A DNA stretch of 60,197 nt. Source: Pseudomonadota bacterium. GTDB lineage: Bacteria > Pseudomonadota > Gammaproteobacteria > Xanthomonadales > Xanthomonadaceae. The notes under the pieces were generated by a model. The model made no database searches. It saw nothing but the letters and a program-made list of their open reading frames with translations, and was not told the origin of the DNA. The translations under genes were made by a program, and so were the position numbers. Location of the stretch: positions 1-60,197 of the forward strand of contig JAEWNY010000054.1 in assembly GCA_023461075.1 (NCBI GenBank), in the 5' to 3' direction. Each line of letters opens with the position of its first letter. Position 1 is the first letter of the stretch. Shown piece by piece: positions 8,917 to 18,056 of the stretch.

Positions 8917-9240
8917 TCAGAAATCCAGATCGATCTTTGTGCTGCGGCGTGCGCGTTGTGGCAGACGTTGCTGGGCCAGTTGGCGCGAGACCGGATCGTC
9001 GATGGCCAGCACGTGCGCCAACAGCCCCAGTTGCTCCATCACCGACAGCCAGGTGCCCAAGGCCGTTTCCACGGCACCTTTTTCCATCCGCAGCACGGTG
9101 AGTTTGCTGGTCTTGGCACGCGCAGCCAGTTCGACCTGGGTCATGCCTCGGGCAAGCCGCGCCTGGCGCACCAAGCGCCCCAGGTGGAGCGCGGTTCGAC
9201 GGGTAGCGGGGCTGGCGAAGTCTTCGGCGGCAGGACGCAT
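8917..9240 (-). CDS. hipB: HipB-like antitoxin, XRE-family DNA-binding protein
   Basis: 107 residues with a central Cro/C1-type helix-turn-helix (LGRLVRQARLARGMTQVELA, then TSKLTVLRMEKG). It would neutralise HipA and repress the operon. It is the first gene of the pair, with hipA starting 1 nt after its stop. The palindromes directly upstream (9243-9291) are probable operators. The C-terminal tail is Arg/Gln-rich. Confidence 0.9.
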   Translation of the reverse strand: MRPAAEDFASPATRRTALHLGRLVRQARLARGMTQVELAARAKTSKLTVLRMEKGAVETALGTWLSVMEQLGLLAHVLAIDDPVSRQLAQQRLPQRARRSTKIDLDF

Positions 9241-9242
9241 AA

Positions 9243-9291
9243 GGTATCTTTAATCAGACTTAATAGCTAATTAAGTATGAAAAATGATACC
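9243..9291 (-). promoter_or_regulatory. Probable hipBA operator/promoter with nested inverted repeats
   Basis: Just upstream of hipB. An inner palindrome ACTTAAT-N5-ATTAAGT at 9258-9276 is enclosed by an outer inverted repeat GGTATC (9243-9248) and GATACC (9286-9291). This AT-rich stretch stands out from the surrounding high-GC DNA and probably includes the -10 region. Confidence 0.65.
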
Positions 9292-9439
9292 AGAAGTAAG
9301 ATCGACGTGGTCGTAAGGCTTTCAGCCACAAGCATGGCGTGGTCGAACCACACATCCATGCCATCACACTGCCGCCGCCGCTAAGTTAGCGCCGCTCATG
9401 AGGACCTCGATGAGAAGGTCCAATGCGGCCTGCTCGCGG

Positions 9440-9603
9440 CTGACCCCGCACTGACCCCGCAAAGGAGGCATTCGGCTGCTAACCCATTGATTCCACGTGC
9501 ATGGTTACGGAGGTCGCTTGATGCCTTAGTCCCTGATTTGCTTAGATTTTTTGGACCTTGGCATTGTAGGGGTCACAGGTTCGAACCCTGTACCGCCCAC
9601 CAC
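9440..9603 (+). repeat. tRNA-derived attachment-type repeat, copy 1
   Basis: 164 bp colinear with 20119-20282. It begins with an identical 23-bp stretch containing ACTGACCCCGCA and ends with the T-arm, acceptor strand and CCA of a tRNA (9566-9602): T-stem ACAGG/CCTGT around TTCGAAC, then ACCGCCC-A-CCA. No 5' tRNA half is present (no GGGCGGT start nearby), so this is a 3' fragment, as left by integration into a tRNA gene. The sequence fits tRNA-Val as I recall it. Confidence 0.8.
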
Positions 9604-9618
9604 TGGACGTGATTAACG

Positions 9619-9650
9619 AGGCGCATCTGTTTTCAGGATGCGCCTTCTTC
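9619..9650 (+). terminator. Intrinsic terminator after the tRNA fragment
   Basis: Stem AGGCGCATC / GATGCGCCT (9619-9627 with 9637-9645) followed by a T-rich tract. It is probably the original terminator of the tRNA gene. Confidence 0.75.
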
Positions 9651-9710
9651 ATTTTTGAATACGCGGAAGATGGCATCGTCTGCCGGAGAGTGACGATCCG
9701 CGCCCTCGTA

Positions 9711-10313
9711 TCATCGGGACAGCCCCAGATCCTCGATCAGCTCCGTGGACAGAAGACGGCTCAGCCCGCAGTCGAATACACGGTGGGCATCGTGCAGATC
9801 ATGCAGCGCGCGGCGCTGGGCAACGGACAGCCATCCGGCGTGGTGATCGGCATGTGCCATGTGCAGCGTTTCGAACAGCTGGTCGCGCTGGCGCCGCATC
9901 GCCGCGCTGAGCCATTTGCGCGCCTGCCAATGCACGACATGCCCGGCATCGGCCTGCCGTTGCACGTGTCGACGCAGCGCCCAATAGGCGCCCCGGTACC
10001 ATTCGGTGCGCCCGCCGGCGGCAAGCCGCATGGTGTTCGGCATCGGGCACTGGTGGGCAGCCAAGGCGCGATGCAGGCCGGTTTCCAGCCCCTGGGCATC
10101 GGCGCGGCTTTCGGTTTCCACCAGCAGACTGTGGTCCAGATCGAAGGCCTCGAACCAGCGCGGGTGGAATCCGGACCAGCGCATGAGCGGATCGTGGGTG
10201 AGCCCGATCTTGGCCAGATCTTCCGGCCCCGAGGCCACCAGCACATACAGAAACGCGCGACCGTGGTAGTCACTGGCGTCGGGTGCCTGCAGGGTGGATG
10301 TGGATGCGTACAT
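9711..10313 (-). CDS. GIY-YIG-like (T5orf172/MUG113-type) nuclease-domain protein
   Basis: About 200 residues. The N-terminal half has the GIY-YIG-like layout: FLYVLVASGPEDLAKIGLTHDPLMRW, where YVL and KIGLT stand for the two strands and an Arg-Trp follows, then an acidic SRADAQGLETGLHRAL helix. The C-terminal half is rich in His, Arg and Trp and is not recognised. I placed the start at the internal ATG (10313, MYASTSTLQ); the frame extends 10 codons further upstream. It stands at the left edge of the island and points toward the tRNA fragment. Its role is unknown, perhaps DNA cleavage or binding. Confidence 0.6.
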   Translation of the reverse strand: MYASTSTLQAPDASDYHGRAFLYVLVASGPEDLAKIGLTHDPLMRWSGFHPRWFEAFDLDHSLLVETESRADAQGLETGLHRALAAHQCPMPNTMRLAAGGRTEWYRGAYWALRRHVQRQADAGHVVHWQARKWLSAAMRRQRDQLFETLHMAHADHHAGWLSVAQRRALHDLHDAHRVFDCGLSRLLSTELIEDLGLSR

Positions 10314-10382
10314 GGCGGTCAGTTCACATCGGTAGCGTCGCACGGGCTGCGATGGCCTTGCGCGTGATCGAGAAGAACTCGG

Positions 10383-11054
10383 TCAACCTGCTCCGTGCCG
10401 GGCCTGCGATAGCGGCACCAGGGCATTGCCATTGCAGGCCACGCTGTACCGCAGCTGGTCGGGCGGCAGACGCCATCCTCCTGTGAATGCTGAGAATGCC
10501 GGCAGTACGGTCTGGTCTTGGTTCAGCCAGAACACCGGCGTCGTTCCGAGGGCGGGCAGCGCCACGACCGGATGCACGTGTCCGCAGATCAGATGGGCTT
10601 CGCCAGGGGCGTGCGATGCGGAAAGCGCCTTCATGGGGGCGTGGCGGAACAGGAACGGTCCGTCGAGAATCATGTCGGGCAGGATGTCGATGTCAGTCAT
10701 CCCGGCCAGCGCGCGATCGTGATTGCCGGGCACCACGGCCATGGCGAGATCCGGATGCGCGCTACGGAACGCCTGCCAGGCCGCTACGGTGGACGGATGG
10801 CGGGCCGCATGCAGAAAGTCGCCCAGTATCCACAGGCTGCGTGCATCGGTGCAGACCAGCAGGCGGTCCAGCCGTGCCAGATCGTGTGCGGTGCCTCCGC
10901 TCGGTACGGCGATGCCGGCGCTGCGGAAGGTGGTGCCCTTGCCTAGATGGAGGTCGGCGATGAGCAGCCGTTGGCGTGCGGGCCAGTACAGGGCACGGTC
11001 GGCCAGCAGCAGCATCGGCTCACCGGCGATGGCCAGTCGTAAAGCATCAGCCAT
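10383..11054 (-). CDS. pdeM: Ligase-associated DNA damage response endonuclease PdeM
   Basis: Calcineurin-like metallophosphoesterase of about 223 residues. Metal-binding motifs are LLIADLHLGKG (D-x-H), LWILGDFLHA (G-D), VVPGNHDR (GNHD) and LICGHVHP (GH-x-H). It belongs to the four-gene ligase-associated repair cassette found in many bacteria (ligase, Lhr-like helicase, exonuclease, PdeM). The ATG at 11054 overlaps the helicase stop by 8 nt (ATGGCTGA), indicating translational coupling. It is the last gene of the minus-strand operon. Confidence 0.92.
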   Translation of the reverse strand: MADALRLAIAGEPMLLLADRALYWPARQRLLIADLHLGKGTTFRSAGIAVPSGGTAHDLARLDRLLVCTDARSLWILGDFLHAARHPSTVAAWQAFRSAHPDLAMAVVPGNHDRALAGMTDIDILPDMILDGPFLFRHAPMKALSASHAPGEAHLICGHVHPVVALPALGTTPVFWLNQDQTVLPAFSAFTGGWRLPPDQLRYSVACNGNALVPLSQARHGAG

Positions 11055-13530
11055 GTCGGCGTTCCAGGCGTTGCGCAGCACGCTGCACGCGGGTGGTCCA
11101 GTCCTCGCTGCTCAGGTTGCCGCGGCCGGCTTCGGCCCACAGTGGAAACGACAGCGGCGTGAGGCCGGCAGGGCAGTGCAGATCGATGCGGCGCTGCTGC
11201 AGCCTTCTCAGCAATGCCATGAACGCTTCCGGATCGGCGTGCTCGCGCATGGCTTCGTCATTTGCCTGGCGCAGCAGCACGTGTCCGGAATCGTGGCGCA
11301 GCAGCACGTCGTACAGCAGGCCGCTGGATGCCTGCAGCTGGCGCATGCTGCGTGCGGCCTTGCCAGGCAGCGATGGGGGCAGCAGACCCGCGATGCGGGC
11401 GATGTCGCGGAAGCGCCGCCGGGCCAGTTCCGCCAGATTCACCCCGGCCAGCAGGTCATCCAAGGCATGTTCGGGATCCAGCAGGTGATGCAGCAGTGCC
11501 GTATCGATGGTGTCACTCGTCTGCGTGCGCAACGCCAGTCCGTAGTCGTTGACCGCGAGCGAGATGGTGTCGGGCATCAGGCGCGACCAGCGCAAGGCCA
11601 TGAGCACCGCCAGCGCCTCGTGCAGGCCGCGACCGGCGAAGGGATACAGGAACAGATAGCGTCCTTCGCGGGTTCGTATCCATTCGCCCAGCAGCCGGTC
11701 AGCGTCGGGCAGTGCGGACAATCGCTGCTGCAGACCCAGCAGAGGCGCGAGTGCATGCATCTCCGGGCTGCCGTCGTCGCCGGTGGCCAGCACGGCTTCC
11801 ACATCCGCCCCCAGTTCGGTGGACAGCGGCATGCGTCCGCCCTGCCAGCGCGGCACCACGCCTTCGCTGGCCTTGGCCAGGCGCACGTAGGCCGTCATGG
11901 CGTCGATGCGCACCAGTTCCAGCAGGCGGCCTGCAAAGCGGAACCGGTCGCGCGGGCGCAGGCGGGCGATGAAACCTTCTTCCACCGAGCCGAGACTGCC
12001 GCCGCGCAGCAGCTTGACCTGCATGGACCCATCGCTGGTGATGGTGCCCACCGACAGGCGATGGCGGAATGCGATGCGCCGGTCGTGCACGCGCATTCGG
12101 CCATCGGCATCCTGCTGCACGCGCAGGAAGTCGGGGTAGTGCTGCAGGGCAGCACCGCCCTGCACGATGAAATCCAGCACCGCCTGCCAGTCCGCATCGT
12201 CGAGTGCGGCGAAGGCATGAGTGCCGCGCACTTCGGCCAGTAGCGCCTGCGGCTCGAATCCGCCGCCCAGCGCCAGGGTGACGCAGTGCTGCGCGAGCAC
12301 GTCCAGGCTCAGCACCGGGGGCCGGCGCGCCTCGATGCGGCCGTGGACCAATGCGCGCCGGATCGCCGCGTACTCGGCCAATTCCAGCGCGTGGGTGGGC
12401 ACGCAGACGATGCCGGCAGGCTCGCCGGGCCGATGCCGTACCCGTCCGGCGCGCTGCAGCAGGCGGGCCAGCCCCTTGGGACTTCCGATCTGGATCACCT
12501 GATCCACCGCCGGAAAGTCCACGCCCAGATCAAGGCTTGACGTGGCCACCACGCAGCGCACGCGGCCATCGCGCAGGCTCTCTTCCACCTGTTTGCGCAG
12601 GGCTGCATCCAGCGAGCCGTGATGCAGTGCCAAGGTGTCCGGTTCATTCAGCCACACCGCGCTCAATGCGGTGTGCCACAGCTCGGCCTGGGCGCGGGTA
12701 TTGGTGAACACGATGCTGGTGCCGGCCTGCGCGACGGTGCGCGCGACATCGGCCAGCAGCGACAGCCCCATGTGCCCGGCCCACGGAAAGCGCTTGCCGC
12801 TGGCAGGCAGCAATGTGCGCAGCTGCAGTGGCCGCTGCGCGCGCGGCGCCACGATCGGCGCATCCGGGCGGTGCGGCAGCAGCACGTCGCGCGCCTGCTC
12901 CAGATTGCCGAGCGTGGCCGACAGCCCCCACAGCCGCAGCTCCGGTGCATTCGTGCGCAAGCGTGCCAGGCACAGTTGCAACAACACGCCACGCTTGTTG
13001 CCGAGCAGCTCGTGCCACTCGTCCACGATCACGGCGCGCAAGCCCGCCAGTTGCGGCAGGGTGTCGGCATAGGTAAGCAGCAGCGCCAGCGATTCGGGCG
13101 TGATCACCAACACCTCGGCGCGTCCCTGCCGTGCGAGGCGCTTGTCGCGGGCACTGGCGTCGCCGGTGCGCATGGCCACGGTCCACGGCAGGTCCAGCGC
13201 GGCAATTGGCTCGCGCAGGGCGCGGACGGTATCGTTGGCCAGGGCGCGCAGTGGGGTGACCCACAGCACCCGGGTGCGCGGTGATGTCGCATCGGAGCGT
13301 TTTTGCGGGCGAGGCGATGCGCGGTCGCTGCGCAACGCCTGTAGCAGGGGTCCGCCGAATGCAGCCAGGGTCTTGCCGCTGCCGGTGGGCGTGACCAGCA
13401 AGCCCGACTCGCCCGCCAGGTAGTGCTTCCATGCCTTGCGCTGGAAAGCGGCCGGCGTCCAGCCCCGGCTGGCGAACCAGTCGGCCAGCGGTGCGTCGAA
13501 GCGCGCACGTGTCCCCGCCGCGCCAGTCAT
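11047..13530 (-). CDS. Ligase-associated DEXH-box (Lhr-like) helicase
   Basis: 827-residue superfamily 2 helicase. It has Walker A TPTGSGKTLAAF, motif Ia VTPLRALANDT, motif II DEWHELLGNKRG (a DEWH variant of DEXH), motif III LSATLGN, motif V VATSSLDLGVDFPAVDQVIQ and motif VI QRAGRVRHRPGE. The Lhr-type winged-helix and C-terminal regions follow. It would translocate on DNA ahead of ligation and nuclease processing. Its ATG (13530) overlaps the ligase stop as ATGA. Much longer upstream open frame is the antisense-like shadow of the ligase and was excluded. Confidence 0.93.
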   Translation of the reverse strand: MTGAAGTRARFDAPLADWFASRGWTPAAFQRKAWKHYLAGESGLLVTPTGSGKTLAAFGGPLLQALRSDRASPRPQKRSDATSPRTRVLWVTPLRALANDTVRALREPIAALDLPWTVAMRTGDASARDKRLARQGRAEVLVITPESLALLLTYADTLPQLAGLRAVIVDEWHELLGNKRGVLLQLCLARLRTNAPELRLWGLSATLGNLEQARDVLLPHRPDAPIVAPRAQRPLQLRTLLPASGKRFPWAGHMGLSLLADVARTVAQAGTSIVFTNTRAQAELWHTALSAVWLNEPDTLALHHGSLDAALRKQVEESLRDGRVRCVVATSSLDLGVDFPAVDQVIQIGSPKGLARLLQRAGRVRHRPGEPAGIVCVPTHALELAEYAAIRRALVHGRIEARRPPVLSLDVLAQHCVTLALGGGFEPQALLAEVRGTHAFAALDDADWQAVLDFIVQGGAALQHYPDFLRVQQDADGRMRVHDRRIAFRHRLSVGTITSDGSMQVKLLRGGSLGSVEEGFIARLRPRDRFRFAGRLLELVRIDAMTAYVRLAKASEGVVPRWQGGRMPLSTELGADVEAVLATGDDGSPEMHALAPLLGLQQRLSALPDADRLLGEWIRTREGRYLFLYPFAGRGLHEALAVLMALRWSRLMPDTISLAVNDYGLALRTQTSDTIDTALLHHLLDPEHALDDLLAGVNLAELARRRFRDIARIAGLLPPSLPGKAARSMRQLQASSGLLYDVLLRHDSGHVLLRQANDEAMREHADPEAFMALLRRLQQRRIDLHCPAGLTPLSFPLWAEAGRGNLSSEDWTTRVQRAAQRLERRHG

Positions 13531-15131
13531 TGCGCCAACGCCTTCAACGCATCCAGATGGTCCGCCTCGGCCGGCGGCTTGTCGCGTCGCCAGCGCAGGA
13601 TGCGTGGGAAGCGCACCGCGATGCCGGACTTGTGCCGGTTGGAGCGGTTGACCGCCTCGAAGCCGAGTTCGAACACGTGCTGCGGCGTGACCGCGCGCAC
13701 CGGCCCGAAGCGTTCGATGGTATGGGCGCGGATCCAGCGGTCGAGCTGCAGGATTTCGGCATCGTTCAGCCCGGAATAGGCCTTGGCCACGGGCACCAGG
13801 GCATCGCCGTCCCACAGGGCGAAGGTGTAATCGGTATGCAGCGTGCTGCGGCGGCCGCGGCCGGACTGGGCGTAGATCAGCACTGCATCGATCGTGAGCG
13901 GATCCACCTTCCATTTCCACCAGTCGCCGCGTTTGCGGCCATGCCGGTAGGGCGATGTGCGGCGCTTTAGCATCAGGCCTTCCACGCCGCGAGCGCGGGA
14001 CTGCTCACGCAGCGTGGCGGCGGCCTCCCAATCAGCTGCCTCCACCAGCGGCGAGGACTGCAGCAGATCCGACGCCGTGTCGGCCAGCAGTGTGTCCAAG
14101 TTTGTGCGCCGCTCGGTCAGCGGGCGCTCGCGCAGGTCGGTTCCCTGCAGTTCCAGCAGGTCGTAGGCCAGCACCCGCACCGGCGTGGCGGCCAGCGTTT
14201 TCGGGCCCGGCTTGCGCCGCTGGATGCGGGTCTGCAGGGCGGTGAATGGCATCGGTGCGGCCTGGTCGGCCTGCCAGGCGAGCAATTCGCCATCGATTAC
14301 GGCATCGTGCGGCAGTTGGCGCAGGGCGGCTTCGATTTCCGGAAAACGGCCATCCATGCGCTCCTCGCCGCGCGACCACAGTGCGATGTCTCCGTCGCGA
14401 CGGATCAACTGCACGCGGATGCCATCCCACTTCCATTCCAGCAGCCAGTCGTCGATCGGTCCGAGCGCAGCAGTATCGCTTTCCAGCGGCGATGCCAGAA
14501 AGAACGGGTAGGGCAGGGCGGCATCGCCGGGTTGGACATCGTGCGACAGCAGCCGCTGCATGAAGGTCGCATCCGGCGTCCATGCGCCGAGCATGCGCTG
14601 GGCGATGCGGGCGATGTCCACCCCCGACCAGGTGGCCAGCGCCTGTTGCACCAGCCCCTGCGACACACCGACGCGCAGCGCACCCGTCAGCAGCTTGTTG
14701 AACACCAGCCGCTCGGCAAACGGCAGGCTGCGCCACGCCTGTTCGACCACCGCACGGCGGGAGTCCGGATCGGCGTTGGCGACCGGCGCCAGCCGTTGCT
14801 CGATCCAGGCCGACAGCGGCATGTCGTCGGCGGTCTGTGCCGGGTCGTCCAGCAGCAGCGCCAATGTTTCGGCCAGATCGCCCACTTGATGGTAGCTGGC
14901 CTCGACCAGCCAGTCGGGTGTGCCGCTGACCTCTCCGATCCAGCTGCGCAGCTCGCCACTGCTGGCGATCCTGGTGCGCGCGCCACTGATCTTGCCGCCA
15001 GCCAGCAGCCACAATACCCAAGCGGCATCGGCGGGCGCCGCCTGGCGGAAATAGTCGACAAGGGCCGCGCGCTTGTCATTGGTGCCGGTACTGCGGTCCA
15101 GCCGCTGGTACAGGGCGGCAAAGCGGCGCAT
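13527..15131 (-). CDS. ATP-dependent DNA ligase (cassette type)
   Basis: 534-residue ligase. An N-terminal ligase domain (residues about 1-200) precedes the nucleotidyltransferase core with the AMP-accepting Lys in EWKWDGIR (K234, motif K-x-D-G). Later motifs include VIDGELLAW, RGVEGLMLKR and GDWWKWK (motif V). The OB domain ends FPRILRWRRDKPPAEAD. It seals nicks with ATP, in addition to the housekeeping NAD-dependent LigA expected elsewhere. Start and stop overlap the exonuclease and helicase genes (TGATG and ATGA), so the cassette is tightly coupled. Confidence 0.94.
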   Translation of the reverse strand: MRRFAALYQRLDRSTGTNDKRAALVDYFRQAAPADAAWVLWLLAGGKISGARTRIASSGELRSWIGEVSGTPDWLVEASYHQVGDLAETLALLLDDPAQTADDMPLSAWIEQRLAPVANADPDSRRAVVEQAWRSLPFAERLVFNKLLTGALRVGVSQGLVQQALATWSGVDIARIAQRMLGAWTPDATFMQRLLSHDVQPGDAALPYPFFLASPLESDTAALGPIDDWLLEWKWDGIRVQLIRRDGDIALWSRGEERMDGRFPEIEAALRQLPHDAVIDGELLAWQADQAAPMPFTALQTRIQRRKPGPKTLAATPVRVLAYDLLELQGTDLRERPLTERRTNLDTLLADTASDLLQSSPLVEAADWEAAATLREQSRARGVEGLMLKRRTSPYRHGRKRGDWWKWKVDPLTIDAVLIYAQSGRGRRSTLHTDYTFALWDGDALVPVAKAYSGLNDAEILQLDRWIRAHTIERFGPVRAVTPQHVFELGFEAVNRSNRHKSGIAVRFPRILRWRRDKPPAEADHLDALKALAQ

Positions 15132-16123
15132 CAGTCCTCGTCCTGCCCATAGGCGGTGCTGAACACGTCGGTGCGGATGCCGCTTTCGTTCAGCATGCGC
15201 ACCAGGGCATCGGTATTGCCGTGGGTGGCGATCACGCGCGAGGCGCCGGTGTCGCGCACGGTGCGCAGCAGATCGGGCCAGTCGGCATGGTCGGACAGCA
15301 CGAAGCCGCGATCGTAGTTGCCGCGCCGGCGATTGCCGCGCAGGCGCATCCAGCCCGAGGCGAAGCCCTGCTGCGCACGCTTGAAGCGGCGCAACCACGC
15401 GCTGCCCGCGGCCGAAGGCGGGGCGATGATCAGCTTGCCGGCGTAATCGAAGTGGTTATCCGTCTCGGCGACGGCAAGGGTGGGCACCATCGGAATGCCG
15501 GCCTGACGATACACCTGCACGCCCGCATCCACGGCGCCGTGCAGCCACACTGGCTGTGGATCCAGCGCAAGCAACTCGGCCAAGACCCGTTGCGCCTTGC
15601 CCAGGGCATAGCAATACAGAATGGCGACCTCGCCATTTGCAGCGCATTCCTCACGCCAGTCGACGACCTCGTGCACCACCTCCCGGGTATCCGGCCAGCG
15701 GTACACCGGCAAGCCGAATGTGGCCTCGGTGATGAAGGTGTCGCAGGGCACCACCTCGAACGGCGCGCAGGTGGGATCGGGCTGGCGCTTGTAGTCGCCG
15801 CTGGCCACCCAGACCTGTCCGTCCACCTCGATGCGCACCTGCGCCGAACCCAGTACGTGGCCGGCGCTGTGCAGCGACACCAGCGCATCACCCAGCCGGA
15901 ACGGCTCACCGTAGGCATGCGCGTGATAAGGCTGGTCGCCCAGCCGCCACTGCAGGATCGGCAGCCCGTCGGCCACCACGTGATACCGGCCCATGCCGCG
16001 ACGGGCGTGATCGCCATGGCCGTGAGTGATGACCGCGCACGGCACCGGTCTCCATGGGTCGATGAAGAAGTCGCCTGCCGGGCAGTACAGACCTTCCGGG
16101 CGCGAGACCACCAGATCGGACAT
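15131..16123 (-). CDS. Ligase-associated DNA exonuclease (metallo-beta-lactamase/beta-CASP type)
   Basis: 330-residue protein of the MBL-fold nuclease family (related to SNM1/Artemis and CPSF). The zinc motif is VITHGHGDHARRG (H-x-H-x-D-H), with later metal ligands in SAGHVLGSAQVR and WVASGDYKRQP and the terminal VIATHGNTDALVR. It probably trims 3' or 5' ends before ligation. The ATG at 16123 (MSDLVVSRPEGLYCPAGDFF) is 17 nt from the upstream PPOX stop. It is the first core gene of the repair cassette. Confidence 0.92.
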   Translation of the reverse strand: MSDLVVSRPEGLYCPAGDFFIDPWRPVPCAVITHGHGDHARRGMGRYHVVADGLPILQWRLGDQPYHAHAYGEPFRLGDALVSLHSAGHVLGSAQVRIEVDGQVWVASGDYKRQPDPTCAPFEVVPCDTFITEATFGLPVYRWPDTREVVHEVVDWREECAANGEVAILYCYALGKAQRVLAELLALDPQPVWLHGAVDAGVQVYRQAGIPMVPTLAVAETDNHFDYAGKLIIAPPSAAGSAWLRRFKRAQQGFASGWMRLRGNRRRGNYDRGFVLSDHADWPDLLRTVRDTGASRVIATHGNTDALVRMLNESGIRTDVFSTAYGQDED

Positions 16124-16140
16124 CGTGCCCGGATCCGGGG

Positions 16141-16641
16141 TCAGAGATCGACCTGGCCGGAATCGCTCAGTGCGTCGTGCTTGCCGGTGGTGGCCACGGT
16201 GGCGAAATAGGCCAGCTTGGTCAGCATGTTGCCCGGGCCGTCCCAGTAATCGGCGTGTTCCACCTCCACCTGGATCAGGCACACGCGTGGATCGTCCTTG
16301 CCGCCCTTGAAGAAGGCGCTCAAGGCCGGCGACCACAGCCGCTCGATCTGCGCCCGGTCGGTCACGACGCTGCCGCGTCCGCTGGCCGAGACGAAGTGGT
16401 TGTCGCCCTCGTGCATCAGGCACACGTTCACGGCCGGACTGGCCTGGATGTCCTTCACGGCTTGGTTGTCGATTTCGGTGGCGAACCAGAAACGCCCGCT
16501 GAAGTTGTCGCCGAGCGGAGTCATCGGGCGCGATACCAAGCGGCCGCTGCCGGCATCGGCGGTGGTGAGCATGGCGGTGCCGAACTTGTCGACGAGAACG
16601 GCGAGCTTTTCGCGCTGTTCGTGGTCGTTGGGGGTGGTCAT
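16141..16641 (-). CDS. Pyridoxamine 5'-phosphate oxidase-like FMN-binding protein
   Basis: 166 residues of the PPOX/general-stress-protein-26 type split-barrel fold: AMLTTADAGSGRLVSRPM, then GRFWFATEIDNQAVKDIQ and VNVCLMHEGDNHFVSASGRG. These proteins bind FMN or related flavins, and some are linked to stress. It is upstream of the ligase cassette in the same direction and may be co-transcribed, although a role in repair is not shown. I chose the ATG at 16641 because the longer frame starts in the divergent promoter region. Confidence 0.85.
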   Translation of the reverse strand: MTTPNDHEQREKLAVLVDKFGTAMLTTADAGSGRLVSRPMTPLGDNFSGRFWFATEIDNQAVKDIQASPAVNVCLMHEGDNHFVSASGRGSVVTDRAQIERLWSPALSAFFKGGKDDPRVCLIQVEVEHADYWDGPGNMLTKLAYFATVATTGKHDALSDSGQVDL

Positions 16642-16793
16642 GGCAGGTCTCCGATGGGGCATAGGCAGTGTGGACGAGCGCCGGTGACGGGCGCGAGAAT
16701 GACATTCATCCATTCATTCATGCATTGGCCACGCCAGCGGCGTACAACGAAGCGCTCGCATTCCTTGAGACAGAGGGTCGGAACACTGCCCGC
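16642..16793. promoter_or_regulatory. Divergent intergenic region between the PPOX/ligase operon and the radical SAM-UdgX pair
   Basis: 152 bp that must hold promoters for both directions. ATTCATCCATTCATTCATGC contains short direct repeats of ATTCAT. No clear LexA box (CTGT-N8-ACAG) was seen. Confidence 0.4.
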
Positions 16794-18056
16794 ATGGAGA
16801 TCATCCGCAAACTCGCCATCCTCGCCGATGCGGCCAAGTACGATGCGTCCTGTGCATCCAGCGGGGCAGGCAAGCGCCATTCCGCCAAGACCGGTGGCAT
16901 CGGCAGCACCGAAGGCATGGGCATCTGCCACAGCTACACGCCCGATGGCCGCTGCGTCAGCCTGCTCAAGATCCTGCTGACCAATTTCTGTATCTACGAC
17001 TGCGCCTATTGCGTCAACCGCGTCTCCAGCAACGTGCCGCGGGCGCGTTTCACCACCCGGGAAGTGGTGCAGATCACTCTGGACTTCTACAAGCGCAACT
17101 ACATCGAGGGGTTGTTCCTGTCCAGCGGCATCATCCGCAACAGCGACTACACCATGGAGCAGCTGGTTGAGGTGGCCCGCAGTCTGCGCGAAGACCATGC
17201 CTTCGCCGGCTACATCCATCTCAAGACCATCCCCGATGCTTCGCCCGAGCTGCTGGCGGCCGCAGGCCGGCATGCCGACCGCTTGTCGATCAACATCGAG
17301 CTGCCGACCGAACAGGGCCTACAGCAGCTTGCGCCGGAAAAAAAGCTGCCCGGCATCCGCAACGCCATGGGCGAACTGCGCTGGCGCATCGAGGAAGGCC
17401 GACAGGCCCGCAAGGCGGCCAATGCCATCACATCGGCATCGGCTGCGCCGCGCAACGTGCCGCGCTTCGCACCGGCCGGGCAGAGCACGCAGATGATCGT
17501 TGGCGCCGACGGTGCGAGCGATCGCGCCATTCTGGCCACGGCGGACAACCTGTACGGCAATTACCGGATGCGGCGCGTGTATTACTCGGCCTTCAGCCCG
17601 ATTCCGGATGCATCGTCCGCGCTGCCGGTGCAGGCGCCGCCGCTGCTGCGCGAACATCGCCTGTACCAGGCCGACTGGCTGCTGCGCTTCTACGACTACT
17701 CGCTCGACGACATCGCCGATGGTGGCGGCAGCGGCATGCTCGATCTGGACATCGACCCCAAGCTGGCGTGGGCGTTGCGCCACCCGGAGGCATTCCCGGT
17801 CGATTTGAATGCCGCGCCGAAGGAGCGGCTGCTGCGTGTGCCCGGGTTGGGCGTGCGCAACGTCAAGCGAGTGCTGATGGCGCGTCGTCATGCCCGATTG
17901 CGGGTGGCTGATCTGGCCCGTCTGCGCACGCCACTGCGCAAGGTACTGCCGTTCGTGCAGCTGCTCGACCATCACCCGCACACGGCGCTGGATGACCCGG
18001 CGCGCCTGCGTGCGGCGCTGGCACCCAAGCCGCGCCAGACCGACCTGTTCGCGTGA
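16794..18056 (+). CDS. Putative DNA modification/repair radical SAM protein
   Basis: 420-residue radical SAM enzyme. The cluster motif is C66-x3-C70-x2-C73 (NFCIYDCAYCVN), for the 4Fe-4S cluster that splits S-adenosylmethionine. A helix-hairpin-helix near the C-terminus (PVDLNAAPKERLLRVPGLGV) suggests DNA binding. This family (TIGR03916-like, as I recall) is nearly always next to a DUF4130/UdgX gene, as here. The reaction is not established; by analogy to spore photoproduct lyase it may repair a DNA lesion. Start ATG 16794 gives the typical MEIIRKLAILADAAKYDASC beginning. It overlaps the next gene as GTGA. Confidence 0.9.
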   Translation: MEIIRKLAILADAAKYDASCASSGAGKRHSAKTGGIGSTEGMGICHSYTPDGRCVSLLKILLTNFCIYDCAYCVNRVSSNVPRARFTTREVVQITLDFYKRNYIEGLFLSSGIIRNSDYTMEQLVEVARSLREDHAFAGYIHLKTIPDASPELLAAAGRHADRLSINIELPTEQGLQQLAPEKKLPGIRNAMGELRWRIEEGRQARKAANAITSASAAPRNVPRFAPAGQSTQMIVGADGASDRAILATADNLYGNYRMRRVYYSAFSPIPDASSALPVQAPPLLREHRLYQADWLLRFYDYSLDDIADGGGSGMLDLDIDPKLAWALRHPEAFPVDLNAAPKERLLRVPGLGVRNVKRVLMARRHARLRVADLARLRTPLRKVLPFVQLLDHHPHTALDDPARLRAALAPKPRQTDLFA

